A DNA stretch of 64,000 nt, from positions 124,001-188,000 of the forward strand of contig NZ_CP058529.1 in NCBI RefSeq assembly GCF_013401515.1, read 5' to 3'. Positions 9,315 to 16,433 of this stretch are shown here, one piece after another (the first letter of the stretch is position 1; each line of letters starts with the position of its first letter). The position numbers and the translations under genes are program-made. The DNA comes from Halorarum halophilum (lineage in GTDB: Archaea; Halobacteriota; Halobacteria; Halobacteriales; Haloferacaceae). The notes under the pieces are model-generated. The model had not been told where the DNA came from. It ran no database searches and saw nothing but the letters and a program-made list of their open reading frames with translations.

Positions 9315-9741
9315 CGATGTCCTACTGGGGACCGTCGTCGTCCCGGTCGCCTCGCCCGACGACGCCCGCGTGACGGCCACCGCGCTCGACGAGTACGTCG
9401 ACGACATCGACCGCGTCACCGTCGTCCACGTCATCGAGCGGTCGGGCGCCCCGCCCGAGGAGACGGGCGAGGAGGGCCGGACCGGCGTCTCGGACGAGGC
9501 GCTCGCCGCGTTCGAGACGGCCTTCGACGGCTCCGACGTCGAGGGTCGTCGGGTGTACTCGACGGACGTCGTCGACGGAATCCTCGACGTCGCCGCCGAG
9601 GTCGGCGCGACGGCGGTCGTCTTCACCCCGCGCGAGGGCGGTCGACTGGTGCGCTACCTCTCGGGCGACGTCGCCCTTCGGCTGGTCACCGAGGCGCCGA
9701 TACCGGTGATCAGCCTGCCGCGATCGGACGCGGAAGCCTGA
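9310..9741 (+). CDS. Universal stress protein (UspA) family
   Basis: 143-residue single-domain UspA-type protein. The first strand (VLLGTVVVPVASPDDARVTA) and the C-terminal PIPVISLPRS strand are typical. The usual ATP-binding G-x2-G-x9-G-S/T motif is not clear (region GGRLVRYLSGDVALRL), so nucleotide binding is uncertain. Both GTG 9301 and GTG 9310 are possible starts, and both lie in the second copy of a direct repeat. It is monocistronic. Confidence 0.75.
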   Translation: MSDVLLGTVVVPVASPDDARVTATALDEYVDDIDRVTVVHVIERSGAPPEETGEEGRTGVSDEALAAFETAFDGSDVEGRRVYSTDVVDGILDVAAEVGATAVVFTPREGGRLVRYLSGDVALRLVTEAPIPVISLPRSDAEA

Positions 9742-10151
9742 GGACCCTTCGAGGGGCCATCTGGGCCGGACCGAACCCGCCCGTGGCCGCCGGTCGGAAC
9801 CGATCCTGAACCGTCGGTTCGCCAACGGATTCGCGCTCGACAATCGGCGACACCCGGTCCGCTCTCGAAACGCCGTACTGCCGTAGTATCGCGGTTACCG
9901 AGACAGTTCCCCCCTCGCGTTCGACGTCCTGACGCCTCCACCGAACGACCACGACCGGAGAAGTAGTCTCGACGCTGACTGGATGTGAACTGCAGTTCAC
10001 CGAGACGTTAAGTGGCGTGCTGACTCCCATCCGGTGGCGACAGGTCGGGCGGGCACGTGTGCCTCTGACATGTCATCCCCCCGCCCGCTCGGCCTCGCCG
10101 TCCGTTCTGCGCCCCGGAACCGGTAAGTTACGTGCCCGGATACTGTGTCGT
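9742..10151. other. 410-bp region without a convincing gene
   Basis: No reading frame here has the GC-rich third-position bias of the neighbours. The longest antisense frame (9710-10030) resembles nothing I recognise. The only distinct element is a perfect 16-bp palindrome at 9985-10000, followed by an AT-containing stretch (GACGTTAAG) that could be part of a promoter. Confidence 0.5.
9985..10000. promoter_or_regulatory. Perfect 16-bp palindrome, candidate operator
   Basis: GTGAACTGCAGTTCAC is identical to its own reverse complement. It lies 152 bases upstream of the ATG at 10152 in otherwise unstructured intergenic DNA. The symmetry suits a homodimeric regulator. No regulator is known to me for this sequence. 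Confidence 0.45.
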
Positions 10152-10508
10152 ATGCCCGGTGACCTGACGGGCCCCGAAGCGGCGCTCCGGAGCAACGGTA
10201 TCAGCGTCGAGTCCCTCTCACGCGGCGACACGCTCGCGCTGACGTACCTGACGGCCTTCCCGGGCGCGTCGGTGAACCACCAGGAGATGGGACGCGCGTG
10301 CAACACCTTCATCGAACTCACGGAGGAGGGTGCGTGGGACCCGGTACCCGTCGAGGCAACGGTCGTTCGCGCGCCCGGCGACGTCCAGGGACGCTGGCGG
10401 CTCGATCCCGACTGGATCCGGGACCTCGGCGCCTACCGCATCTCGGAGGAGGAGTTCTCCGCCCGCGTGCTCGACACGCTCGAGGAACCGGCAGTGGGGG
10501 AGCCGTGA
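10152..10508 (+). CDS. Conserved haloarchaeal protein of unknown function
   Basis: 118-residue soluble protein, not recognised. Seen: no membrane segment or Cys motif; a central segment ALTYLTAFPGASVNHQEMGR followed by a region rich in W/D (GRWRLDPDWIRDLGAYRISE). The ATG at 10152 is preferred because the upstream extension is arginine-rich and unlike haloarchaeal protein. Its stop overlaps the GTG of the hydrolase gene by four bases (GTGA), so the two form a transcription unit. Confidence 0.65.
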   Translation: MPGDLTGPEAALRSNGISVESLSRGDTLALTYLTAFPGASVNHQEMGRACNTFIELTEEGAWDPVPVEATVVRAPGDVQGRWRLDPDWIRDLGAYRISEEEFSARVLDTLEEPAVGEP

Positions 10509-11437
10509 CCCAGTCCCGCGACCCCGAGGCGGGTGCCCGACGGCGCGACCGCGACGAGCCGTCGCGCGAATCGTACGCCACGCGGCGCGTCACCTTCGAC
10601 TCGGCCGGCGAGGTCTGCACCGGGACGCTCTACCTCCCGGCCGACGTCGCCGACCCTCCCGTCGTCGTCATGGCGAACGGGCTGGCCGCGGAGGCGGGGT
10701 TCGGCCTCCCGCGCTACGCGAAGCGGTTCGCCGCGGCCGGGTTCGCCGCGTTCACGTTCGACTACCGGGGGTTCGGCGGATCGACGGGCAAGCCGCTGGT
10801 GCTCCCCGGGCGCCAGCTCGACGACTGGCGGGCCGCACTCGACGCCACGACCGGGTTCGCCGGCGTCGGGACGGGACGCGCGCTCTGGGGGACGTCGCTC
10901 TCCGGCGGGTACGTGCTCACGCTCGCCGCCGAGCGACACGACATCGACGCGGTGCTCACGCAGGTCCCGTTCCTCGACGGTCGGAAGCTCCTCCGGACGA
11001 AGTCCCCGGGATTCCTGCTCCGGGCCGTCGCCGCGGGTCTGCGCGACCGCCTCGGCGCGTTCGTCGGCCGGACCAGGGACGTGAAGGTGTACGGCGAGAC
11101 CGACGAGTTCGCGCTGCTGAACGAGCCGGGGGCGAAGGACGGCTACGTCCGTCTCATCCCGCGCGAGTCGCGGTGGCGGAACCGGACGCGAGCGCGGACC
11201 ACCCTCGCGCTCCCGCGGTACCGCCCGGTTACCGACGCGGGGGAGGTGTACGCGCCGACGCTCGTCGTCGGGGCCACGGAGGACGACATCCTCCCGTACG
11301 GTCCGGTCGAGACTCTGGTCGAGAACCTCCGCGACCCGACGCTCGTCTCGAAGCGGATCGGTCATTTCGACGTCTACCACGACGCGTTCCCCGAACTCGT
11401 CGACCACCAGCTCGCCTTCCTCCGGGCGACGCTGTGA
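10505..11437 (+). CDS. Alpha/beta hydrolase
   Basis: 310-residue cytoplasmic hydrolase of the COG1073 type. Strand VVVMANGLAAEAGFGLP provides the oxyanion region. The nucleophile elbow is WGTSLSGGY, with serine in an S-x-S-x-G context as in this family. The C-terminal HFDVYHDA holds the likely catalytic histidine, and the acid is probably in VVGATEDDILP. Substrate unknown; these proteins include esterases and acyl-peptide hydrolases. The GTG start overlaps the preceding gene, which fixes the N-terminus. Confidence 0.85.
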   Translation: MTQSRDPEAGARRRDRDEPSRESYATRRVTFDSAGEVCTGTLYLPADVADPPVVVMANGLAAEAGFGLPRYAKRFAAAGFAAFTFDYRGFGGSTGKPLVLPGRQLDDWRAALDATTGFAGVGTGRALWGTSLSGGYVLTLAAERHDIDAVLTQVPFLDGRKLLRTKSPGFLLRAVAAGLRDRLGAFVGRTRDVKVYGETDEFALLNEPGAKDGYVRLIPRESRWRNRTRARTTLALPRYRPVTDAGEVYAPTLVVGATEDDILPYGPVETLVENLRDPTLVSKRIGHFDVYHDAFPELVDHQLAFLRATL

Positions 11438-11537
11438 CCGCCGGGTGGCGCCGCGACCGGTGGGGGCCGCCACGACGACCCGGTGCCGTAATCGCCGACG
11501 GAGCTACCTTTTCCTCCCCCCGTTCCCAGGGCCACAC

Positions 11538-12767
11538 ATGAGCACGAGCGAGGTGGTCGAACTCGAGGGCCACATCATCGACTCCGGGCTGATGGAACGC
11601 GCCTTCACCGTCGTGATGGACATGGGCGCGGAGTTCGAGGTGGAGGAGTTCCGGGTCGGCCGGCACAGCGACGAGGCGTCGTACTGCCGGCTCCGCGTCT
11701 TCGCCGAGGACGAGCACACGCTGCACCCGATCCTCCACGAACTCCACCAGTCGGGCGCGACGCTCGCGGCCCCGACGGACGCGACGCTGGAACCGGCGCC
11801 GGAGGACCGCGTCGTCCCGGACGGCTTCTACTCCACGACGAACCACCCGACGGACGTCCGCGTCGACGGCGAGTGGGTCCCCGTCGCCGACATCGAGATG
11901 GACTGCGCGGTCGTGGTGTCGGAGGCCGCGGACGGGTCGGTGCGCGCGCGAACGAAGGTGCTGAACGCCATCGAAGGCGGGGATCGGGTCGTGACGGGCG
12001 ACGCTGGCATCCGGGTCAAGCCGCCCGAGCGCCCCCGCGGTTCGTCCGGCCCGTTCGGGTTCATGCGCGGCGGCGTCTCCGCGGAGCGTCCCTCGGAGTC
12101 GCTCATCCGCCGGGTCGCCGAGTCAATCGCGGAGACGAAGGCCGAGGGCGGCGACGTGCTCGTCGTCGCCGGCCCGGCGGTCATCCACTCCGGCGCGGGC
12201 CCCGCCCTGGCCCGACTGGTCCGGGAGGGGTACGTCGACGCGATCTCGGCCGGGAACGGGTTCGCCGTCCACGACATGGAGCGGTCGATGTACGGCACGT
12301 CGCTCGGGATGGACGTGGAGACGATGGAGCACCCGCGGAAGGGACACAAGCACCACATCTACACCATCAGCCAGGTGGTCCGCGCCGGCGGTATCGAGGC
12401 GGCGGTCGAGGAGGGGCTCGTCGAGGACGGCGTGATGTACGAGTGCGTCACGAACGACCGCGACTTCGTGCTCGCGGGGTCGATCCGCGACGACGGCCCC
12501 CTGCCCGACACCATCACCGACGCGGTCGAGGCGCAGAACGCCATCCGGGAGCAGGCCCACGAGGCCGACCTGGTGTTGATGCTCTCCTCGCTGCTCCACT
12601 CGGTCGCGGTCGGGAACTGCCTCCCCTCGACGACGCGCGTCGTCTGCGTGGACATCAACCCCGCGACAGTCACCCAACTGCTCGACCGCGGGTCGGCCCA
12701 GGCGGTCGGCATGGTCACCGACGTGGGGATGTTCGTTCCGACGCTCGCCGACGAACTGCTGGAGTAG
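11538..12767 (+). CDS. TIGR00300 family protein (archaeal ornithine cyclodeaminase / LOR-SDH type)
   Basis: 409-residue cytosolic enzyme. The N-terminal LOR domain is about residues 1-110 (VVELEGHIIDSGLMERAFTV). A Rossmann-like C-terminal half includes GGDVLVVAGPAVIHSGAG and VVCVDINPATVTQLLDRGSA. A methanogen member (MMP1218) is described as an ornithine cyclodeaminase making proline, and related plant and cyanobacterial proteins act in lysine or arginine breakdown; the activity here is by homology only. The ATG at 11538 gives the family length. A short T-run follows the stop. Confidence 0.82.
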   Translation: MSTSEVVELEGHIIDSGLMERAFTVVMDMGAEFEVEEFRVGRHSDEASYCRLRVFAEDEHTLHPILHELHQSGATLAAPTDATLEPAPEDRVVPDGFYSTTNHPTDVRVDGEWVPVADIEMDCAVVVSEAADGSVRARTKVLNAIEGGDRVVTGDAGIRVKPPERPRGSSGPFGFMRGGVSAERPSESLIRRVAESIAETKAEGGDVLVVAGPAVIHSGAGPALARLVREGYVDAISAGNGFAVHDMERSMYGTSLGMDVETMEHPRKGHKHHIYTISQVVRAGGIEAAVEEGLVEDGVMYECVTNDRDFVLAGSIRDDGPLPDTITDAVEAQNAIREQAHEADLVLMLSSLLHSVAVGNCLPSTTRVVCVDINPATVTQLLDRGSAQAVGMVTDVGMFVPTLADELLE

Positions 12768-12784
12768 GGCAAGTCGGGGTTCTG

Positions 12785-12789
12785 TTTTT
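12785..12789 (+). terminator. Short T-run after the TIGR00300 gene
   Basis: Five T at 12785-12789 lie 18 bases past the stop codon in otherwise G/C-rich DNA, fitting a minimal archaeal terminator. Confidence 0.4.
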
Positions 12790-12810
12790 CGGGCACTCGG
12801 TCGAACCTAT

Positions 12811-12922
12811 GCGGTGGCGCGTGCCGGCTGGCCTCCGTGCCAGCCGGATGCGCGCGAGGGATGAGCACCACAGCGCGAACGAAGTGAGCGCGAGGAGCGC
12901 AATCGGTTGGGGAGGGTGTGGC
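12811..12922. repeat. Dispersed haloarchaeal intergenic repeat with a hairpin
   Basis: This non-coding block contains an 8-bp perfect stem CCGGCTGG (12824-12831) / CCAGCCGG (12840-12847) extended by imperfect GCGC pairs. It is followed by GATGAGCACCACAGCGCGAA, a CGAACGAAGTGAGCG segment and AATCGGTTGGGGAGGGTGTG. From memory this text recurs many times in intergenic DNA of haloarchaeal chromosomes; only one copy is in this window. Function unknown. Confidence 0.6.
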
Positions 12923-13024
12923 TCACATCACGCTCGGGGTAGTGGTCTGCTCGTTTGCGGTACAAGGTTGGATACGACTGACGAATCTAGCGGATACTGT
13001 GTCGGAACCCACCGAGTTTCTATC

Positions 13025-13423
13025 TTAAACCGACTCACGAGGGACGACGCGCATCGGCAAGTTCGCCCGCAACAGCAGGTCCTGCGCGACGCTGCCGAAC
13101 ACGATCTTCGCGGTCGGGTTCCGCTTGCGGATGCCCATCACGAGTTCGTCCGCGCCCACCTCCTCCGCGTGCCCGAGCACGTCCTCGACGGGGTCGTTCC
13201 CCCGGACGTACTGGTGGGTCTCGACCCGGACGACGCCCCGGAGGTTCTCCTCCACGACCTCTAGGGCGTCCTCCCCCGCCCGGATCTCGTCGGCGTCCGT
13301 CGAGTCGCCCCCCGGTTTCGAGTTCACGGCGTGGACCTCGTCGTCCGCATCGAGGCACTCCCGCAGGTACGAACAGAGGACGTCGCTCGTGCGGACCGAG
13401 TCGGTCGCGAGTACGAACAGCAT
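13025..13423 (-). CDS. Universal stress protein (UspA) family
   Basis: 132-residue UspA domain. MLFVLATDSVRTSDVLCSYL forms the first strand and helix. GADELVMGIRKRNPTAKIVF, continuing into GSVAQDLLLRANLPMRVVP, is the canonical nucleotide-binding motif (G-x2-K-x7-G-S). Unlike the UspA gene at 9310 it therefore keeps the ATP-binding signature. The ATG at 13423 is chosen because the upstream in-frame sequence is not UspA-like. Transcribed away from the DUF7490 gene. Confidence 0.85.
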   Translation of the reverse strand: MLFVLATDSVRTSDVLCSYLRECLDADDEVHAVNSKPGGDSTDADEIRAGEDALEVVEENLRGVVRVETHQYVRGNDPVEDVLGHAEEVGADELVMGIRKRNPTAKIVFGSVAQDLLLRANLPMRVVPRESV

Positions 13424-13555
13424 ACCACCAGGTGCCTCCGGGGGGAGAATAACGGTACCGGCTGATTCGGCCACCCCGCACGGCCCGAACTGCTTCGTTT
13501 CCCGTCGAAGCGCCACTACACAAAACATTTAGGCGGACTCCGAGAAGCCGACCTC

Positions 13556-14566
13556 GTGTCACGCGAGAGACTACTGGCGGGATCGGCCGCCGTCGTACTC
13601 GCGCTCGCCCTCCTCACGGCCACCCTCGCGCCGGGCGTCCTCGCCTCGCCCGCCGAGGACGACCCGGTTCGGCCGGGCCCGGTCGGCGTCGAGGAGGTCG
13701 CCATCGCTCACGGCGACGTCGGCGGCGCGACGGCTGAACTCCGCCTCCACGCGCGCATCGATCACGACCGCAACCCGACCGACAACGTGTCGGTCCGGTT
13801 CCGCGCCTACGACGCCGAGTCGGGGCTCCTGGCGGCCGAGCGGACGGTCGACGTCGGAACGCTCACGGGCGACGCCTCGGTCCCCGTGAACGCCACCCTC
13901 CGCGTCGACCGCGAGGGCGGCTACCGCCTGGAGACGACCGTGTTCCGCGACGGTAGGCGGGTCGACCGGTCGTCCACCGAGGTCAGGGGGATGGAAGCGC
14001 TGACCCCGGCGTACGCCGAGACGGACGTCCGCTTCACCGAGAGCGACGTCGTTCCCCCGGTGGCCGTGTCGGTCGACGCGGTCGAGGGTGACCGGACGAC
14101 GCTCCGCGTTGCCGCGTCGCTGACGAACGCGGGCGACGCGCCGAGCGAGGACCTCCGCGTGGAACTCCTGCTCCGCCAGGCGGACTCGAACCTCGTCGCG
14201 GACCGGACGAGCGTCGACGTCGGCGACATCCGGCCGGGTCGGACGACGGACGCGGCGACGACGCTCACCGTGCCGGCGAACTACAACTACTACGTCGACG
14301 CCGCGCTGTACAAGGACGGCGTGCTCGTCGACTCGGCCCGCTCGGTCGCCAACCTCGACCCGCGGGAGACCATCTCGGCCAACGAGACCGAGCGCGAGAT
14401 CGAGTTCAGCGTCGGCGACTTCGCGGACGGCGGCGGCGGCGCCGACCGTCCGACCAATGGAGCCGAGGAGACATCGTACACCCAGACCCCCGGATTCACG
14501 GCCGCACTCGCGGTCGTCGCACTGCTCGCCGCGGCGCTCTTCGCACGGAGGAGGACCAATGACTGA
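13556..14566 (+). CDS. DUF7490-type surface protein with PGF-CTERM anchor
   Basis: 336-residue exported protein. The GTG start is followed by a signal peptide (residues 1-30). Two repeated beta-sandwich modules follow, each with a V-x-V/L-R-V ... YRLETTVF / YVDAALYKDG pattern, suggesting Ig-like repeats. The C-terminus has a PGF tripeptide (about residues 312-314), one membrane helix and ARRR, which is the archaeosortase-processed PGF-CTERM signal, so mature protein is probably lipid-linked at the cell surface. It overlaps the next gene by 8 bases. Ligand unknown. Confidence 0.8.
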   Translation: MSRERLLAGSAAVVLALALLTATLAPGVLASPAEDDPVRPGPVGVEEVAIAHGDVGGATAELRLHARIDHDRNPTDNVSVRFRAYDAESGLLAAERTVDVGTLTGDASVPVNATLRVDREGGYRLETTVFRDGRRVDRSSTEVRGMEALTPAYAETDVRFTESDVVPPVAVSVDAVEGDRTTLRVAASLTNAGDAPSEDLRVELLLRQADSNLVADRTSVDVGDIRPGRTTDAATTLTVPANYNYYVDAALYKDGVLVDSARSVANLDPRETISANETEREIEFSVGDFADGGGGADRPTNGAEETSYTQTPGFTAALAVVALLAAALFARRRTND

Positions 14567-14846
14567 CGCACCCACCACCGACCGAACCGAACAGCGCGAC
14601 GACCGCCACGCCACCGACGCCGACGGGGGTGACCGCGACATCGCGACCCTGTTGAACAGGATCGCGCTCGCGGCGCTGGTGCTGCTCGCCCTCGTCGCGG
14701 CCCTCCAGTTCTACCTGGCGGTCTCGGCGACCATCGACCGCTGGGTGGTCCGCGAGTACCGGTCGCTGTTCCGCGCGGCGTTCAATCTCGCCCTGCTGCT
14801 GCTGGCGGGGTACGGAATCTCGGTGCAGGTTCGGCGACTGCGGTAA
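14559..14846 (+). CDS. Small two-helix membrane protein paired with the DUF7490 protein
   Basis: 95 residues with an acidic, soluble N-terminus (1-30) and two membrane helices (about 33-55 and 70-88), ending VQVRRLR on the cytoplasmic side. Not recognised beyond being a haloarchaeal companion of DUF7490 genes. Its start lies 8 bases inside the upstream gene, so the two are co-translated, which suggests a membrane complex or an accessory for surface display. Confidence 0.72.
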   Translation: MTDAPTTDRTEQRDDRHATDADGGDRDIATLLNRIALAALVLLALVAALQFYLAVSATIDRWVVREYRSLFRAAFNLALLLLAGYGISVQVRRLR

Positions 14847-14918
14847 ACTGTGCCGCCCGGGTGACGGTAGCCCGAACTTACCGGTGTTCGTTCCCGTACC
14901 GTTGGACCGGAGTGCGGT

Positions 14919-15491
14919 CTACGGTCCGTTCTTCCACGGTTTCTCCGCCAGCCAGTCGTCGCGCAGGAGCCCGTACCACAGCACGTCGTGGTACTCCCCG
15001 CGGAACCAGGCCGCCTCCCGAAGGGTGCCCTCGTGCTGGAAGCCAAGCGACTCCAGCAGGGCGGCCGACGCCTCGTTGAAACTCCCGAGCCGTGCGCTCA
15101 CCCGCCGGAGGTTCCGGTCCTCGAAGGCGTACTGCACCATCCGCGCGGCGGCGTCCGAGCCGTACCCCTGCCTGTGGTGTTCGGGTGCGAGCCAGTAGGC
15201 GAGTTCCGCCGAGCGCGACCGGGCCGTCTCCCCGGGTCCGTACTTCGACTCGGTCAGCGAGACGAATCCGATCGGCTCCTCTCCGTCGCAGACGAGACAC
15301 CGTACACCGTCGTCACCGCAGACGACGTCCTCGAAGAACTCCGCTCCCTGTCGACGGTTCATCGGGTCGACGTCGAGCGCCGGCCGCCACACCCGGGGGT
15401 CGTTCATACAGCGCTGGATGAACTCGACGTCCTCCTCCTCCGCCGGTCGAAGGGTCACTGCATCGCCCTCGAGAAAGACCGGTCCTGGCAT
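14919..15491 (-). CDS. GNAT family N-acetyltransferase (RimJ/RimL type)
   Basis: 190-residue acetyl-CoA-dependent transferase. VTLRPAEEEDVEFIQRCMND opens the fold. The acetyl-CoA loop is in AYWLAPEHHRQGYGSDAAAR (Q/R-x2-G-x-G/A), and the C-terminal ESLGFQHEGTLREAAWFRGE is typical of the RimJ/L group that acetylates protein N-termini or small amines. The ATG at 15491 is preferred to an upstream one because the family begins near VFLEGDAVTLR. Acceptor unknown. Confidence 0.88.
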   Translation of the reverse strand: MPGPVFLEGDAVTLRPAEEEDVEFIQRCMNDPRVWRPALDVDPMNRRQGAEFFEDVVCGDDGVRCLVCDGEEPIGFVSLTESKYGPGETARSRSAELAYWLAPEHHRQGYGSDAAARMVQYAFEDRNLRRVSARLGSFNEASAALLESLGFQHEGTLREAAWFRGEYHDVLWYGLLRDDWLAEKPWKNGP

Positions 15492-15533
15492 ACCTCCCGA
15501 TTCCACCGCCCGGGGAAAAGTGCACCTCCGGAT

Positions 15534-16391
15534 TCAGGCCACGACGAGCCACGCGAGGAACACGACGAGTCCGCCCAGTATCGTGCTCGCGACGGCGTGG
15601 ACGCGCATCCGGTCGAGCACCACGTGGGCGTTCCCCTCGTGTGCGAGCGAGTCGTGGATCTCGCTCCCGAGTTCGCACTCCGGGAGGAAGTCCATCGCGA
15701 CGTGGAGGAACACGCCCGTCGCGAAGCCGAAGACGACCCCGCGAACCGGCCCGGACGCGGGGAGCGCGAGGAACGACGAGACGGCCGCGGCGATGCCGAC
15801 CCCTGCGGCCGGCAGGAGTATCGCACGCCAGTCCCCTCCCTGTCCAGTGTAGCGGTTCACCGCCGCGTAGCCGGCGGGCCCCTTGTGCGAGACGATTGCG
15901 AGCCCGAGCAGCGGTCCGAGTTCCGGCATGTTGCCGTAGATGATACCGATGATCGCGCCTGCGGAGACGGCGTGGGCGGTCAGTTCGGCGAGCGTCCGGT
16001 CGATCGGTAGGTCCATGTGCGCGAGCCGGTGGCCGAGCGTGTGGGCGCCGAAGCCGACGAGCAGGCCCAGCGCGACGCCGAACCCGCCGTAGGTGGGGTC
16101 CTGGCCCATCGCCTGGGGCAGCAGGAACACGGCGGCGCTCGTCACCATCGCACCGCTCGCGAGGCCGTACCCCCACACGAGGACGCCCGCGTTCTCCCTG
16201 GGCGCCCGGGAGCCGAACCAGCCGGCCACCGCCATCCCGAGGAACGCCACCCAGGCGATTCCGAACAGCTTCTCGCGGCCGGCTCCCAGCGCGAGCAGCG
16301 TCGTCCCGACGAGTGCGGCCGTGCTGAGACCGCCGAGGACCGCCGTCCGTCTGGTCGTCCGGGCGGCGTCGGCGTCGACTGTCGCTTCCAT
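15534..16391 (-). CDS. ZIP family metal transporter
   Basis: 285-residue membrane protein with about eight spans, importing Zn2+ or related divalent metals. The family signature is in the fourth and fifth spans: LTAHAVSAGAIIGIIYGNMP and IVSHKGPAGYAA carry metal-binding His residues. A third metal-site helix reads FATGVFLHVAMDFLPE. It is preceded by a very AT-rich 42-bp promoter region (16392-16433) next to the end of the Mo-enzyme gene, so it probably has its own promoter despite the shared orientation. Confidence 0.85.
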   Translation of the reverse strand: MEATVDADAARTTRRTAVLGGLSTAALVGTTLLALGAGREKLFGIAWVAFLGMAVAGWFGSRAPRENAGVLVWGYGLASGAMVTSAAVFLLPQAMGQDPTYGGFGVALGLLVGFGAHTLGHRLAHMDLPIDRTLAELTAHAVSAGAIIGIIYGNMPELGPLLGLAIVSHKGPAGYAAVNRYTGQGGDWRAILLPAAGVGIAAAVSSFLALPASGPVRGVVFGFATGVFLHVAMDFLPECELGSEIHDSLAHEGNAHVVLDRMRVHAVASTILGGLVVFLAWLVVA

Positions 16392-16433
16392 CTTATTACT
16401 AATTCTATTATGGGAGTTAATAACAACTACGAT
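16392..16433 (-). promoter_or_regulatory. AT-rich promoter region of the ZIP transporter gene
   Basis: The segment between the two minus-strand genes is markedly AT-rich (ATTACTAATTCTATTATGGG and TTAATAACAAC). TTATTA near 16393 and TAATAA near 16420 can pair as an inverted repeat. A TATA-like element and an operator are both plausible; the factor is unknown. Confidence 0.45.

Noticed and set aside
9710-10030. 106-codon minus frame in the geneless 9.7-10.1 kb stretch
   Set aside because: Third-position composition is irregular and no recognised motif was found; the palindrome at 9985 would fall inside it. Possible but unsupported.
13526-13545. TTTAGG half-site before the DUF7490 gene
   Set aside because: The second half (CTCCGA) does not match CCTAAA; only half of the iron-box-like palindrome is present, as expected by chance.
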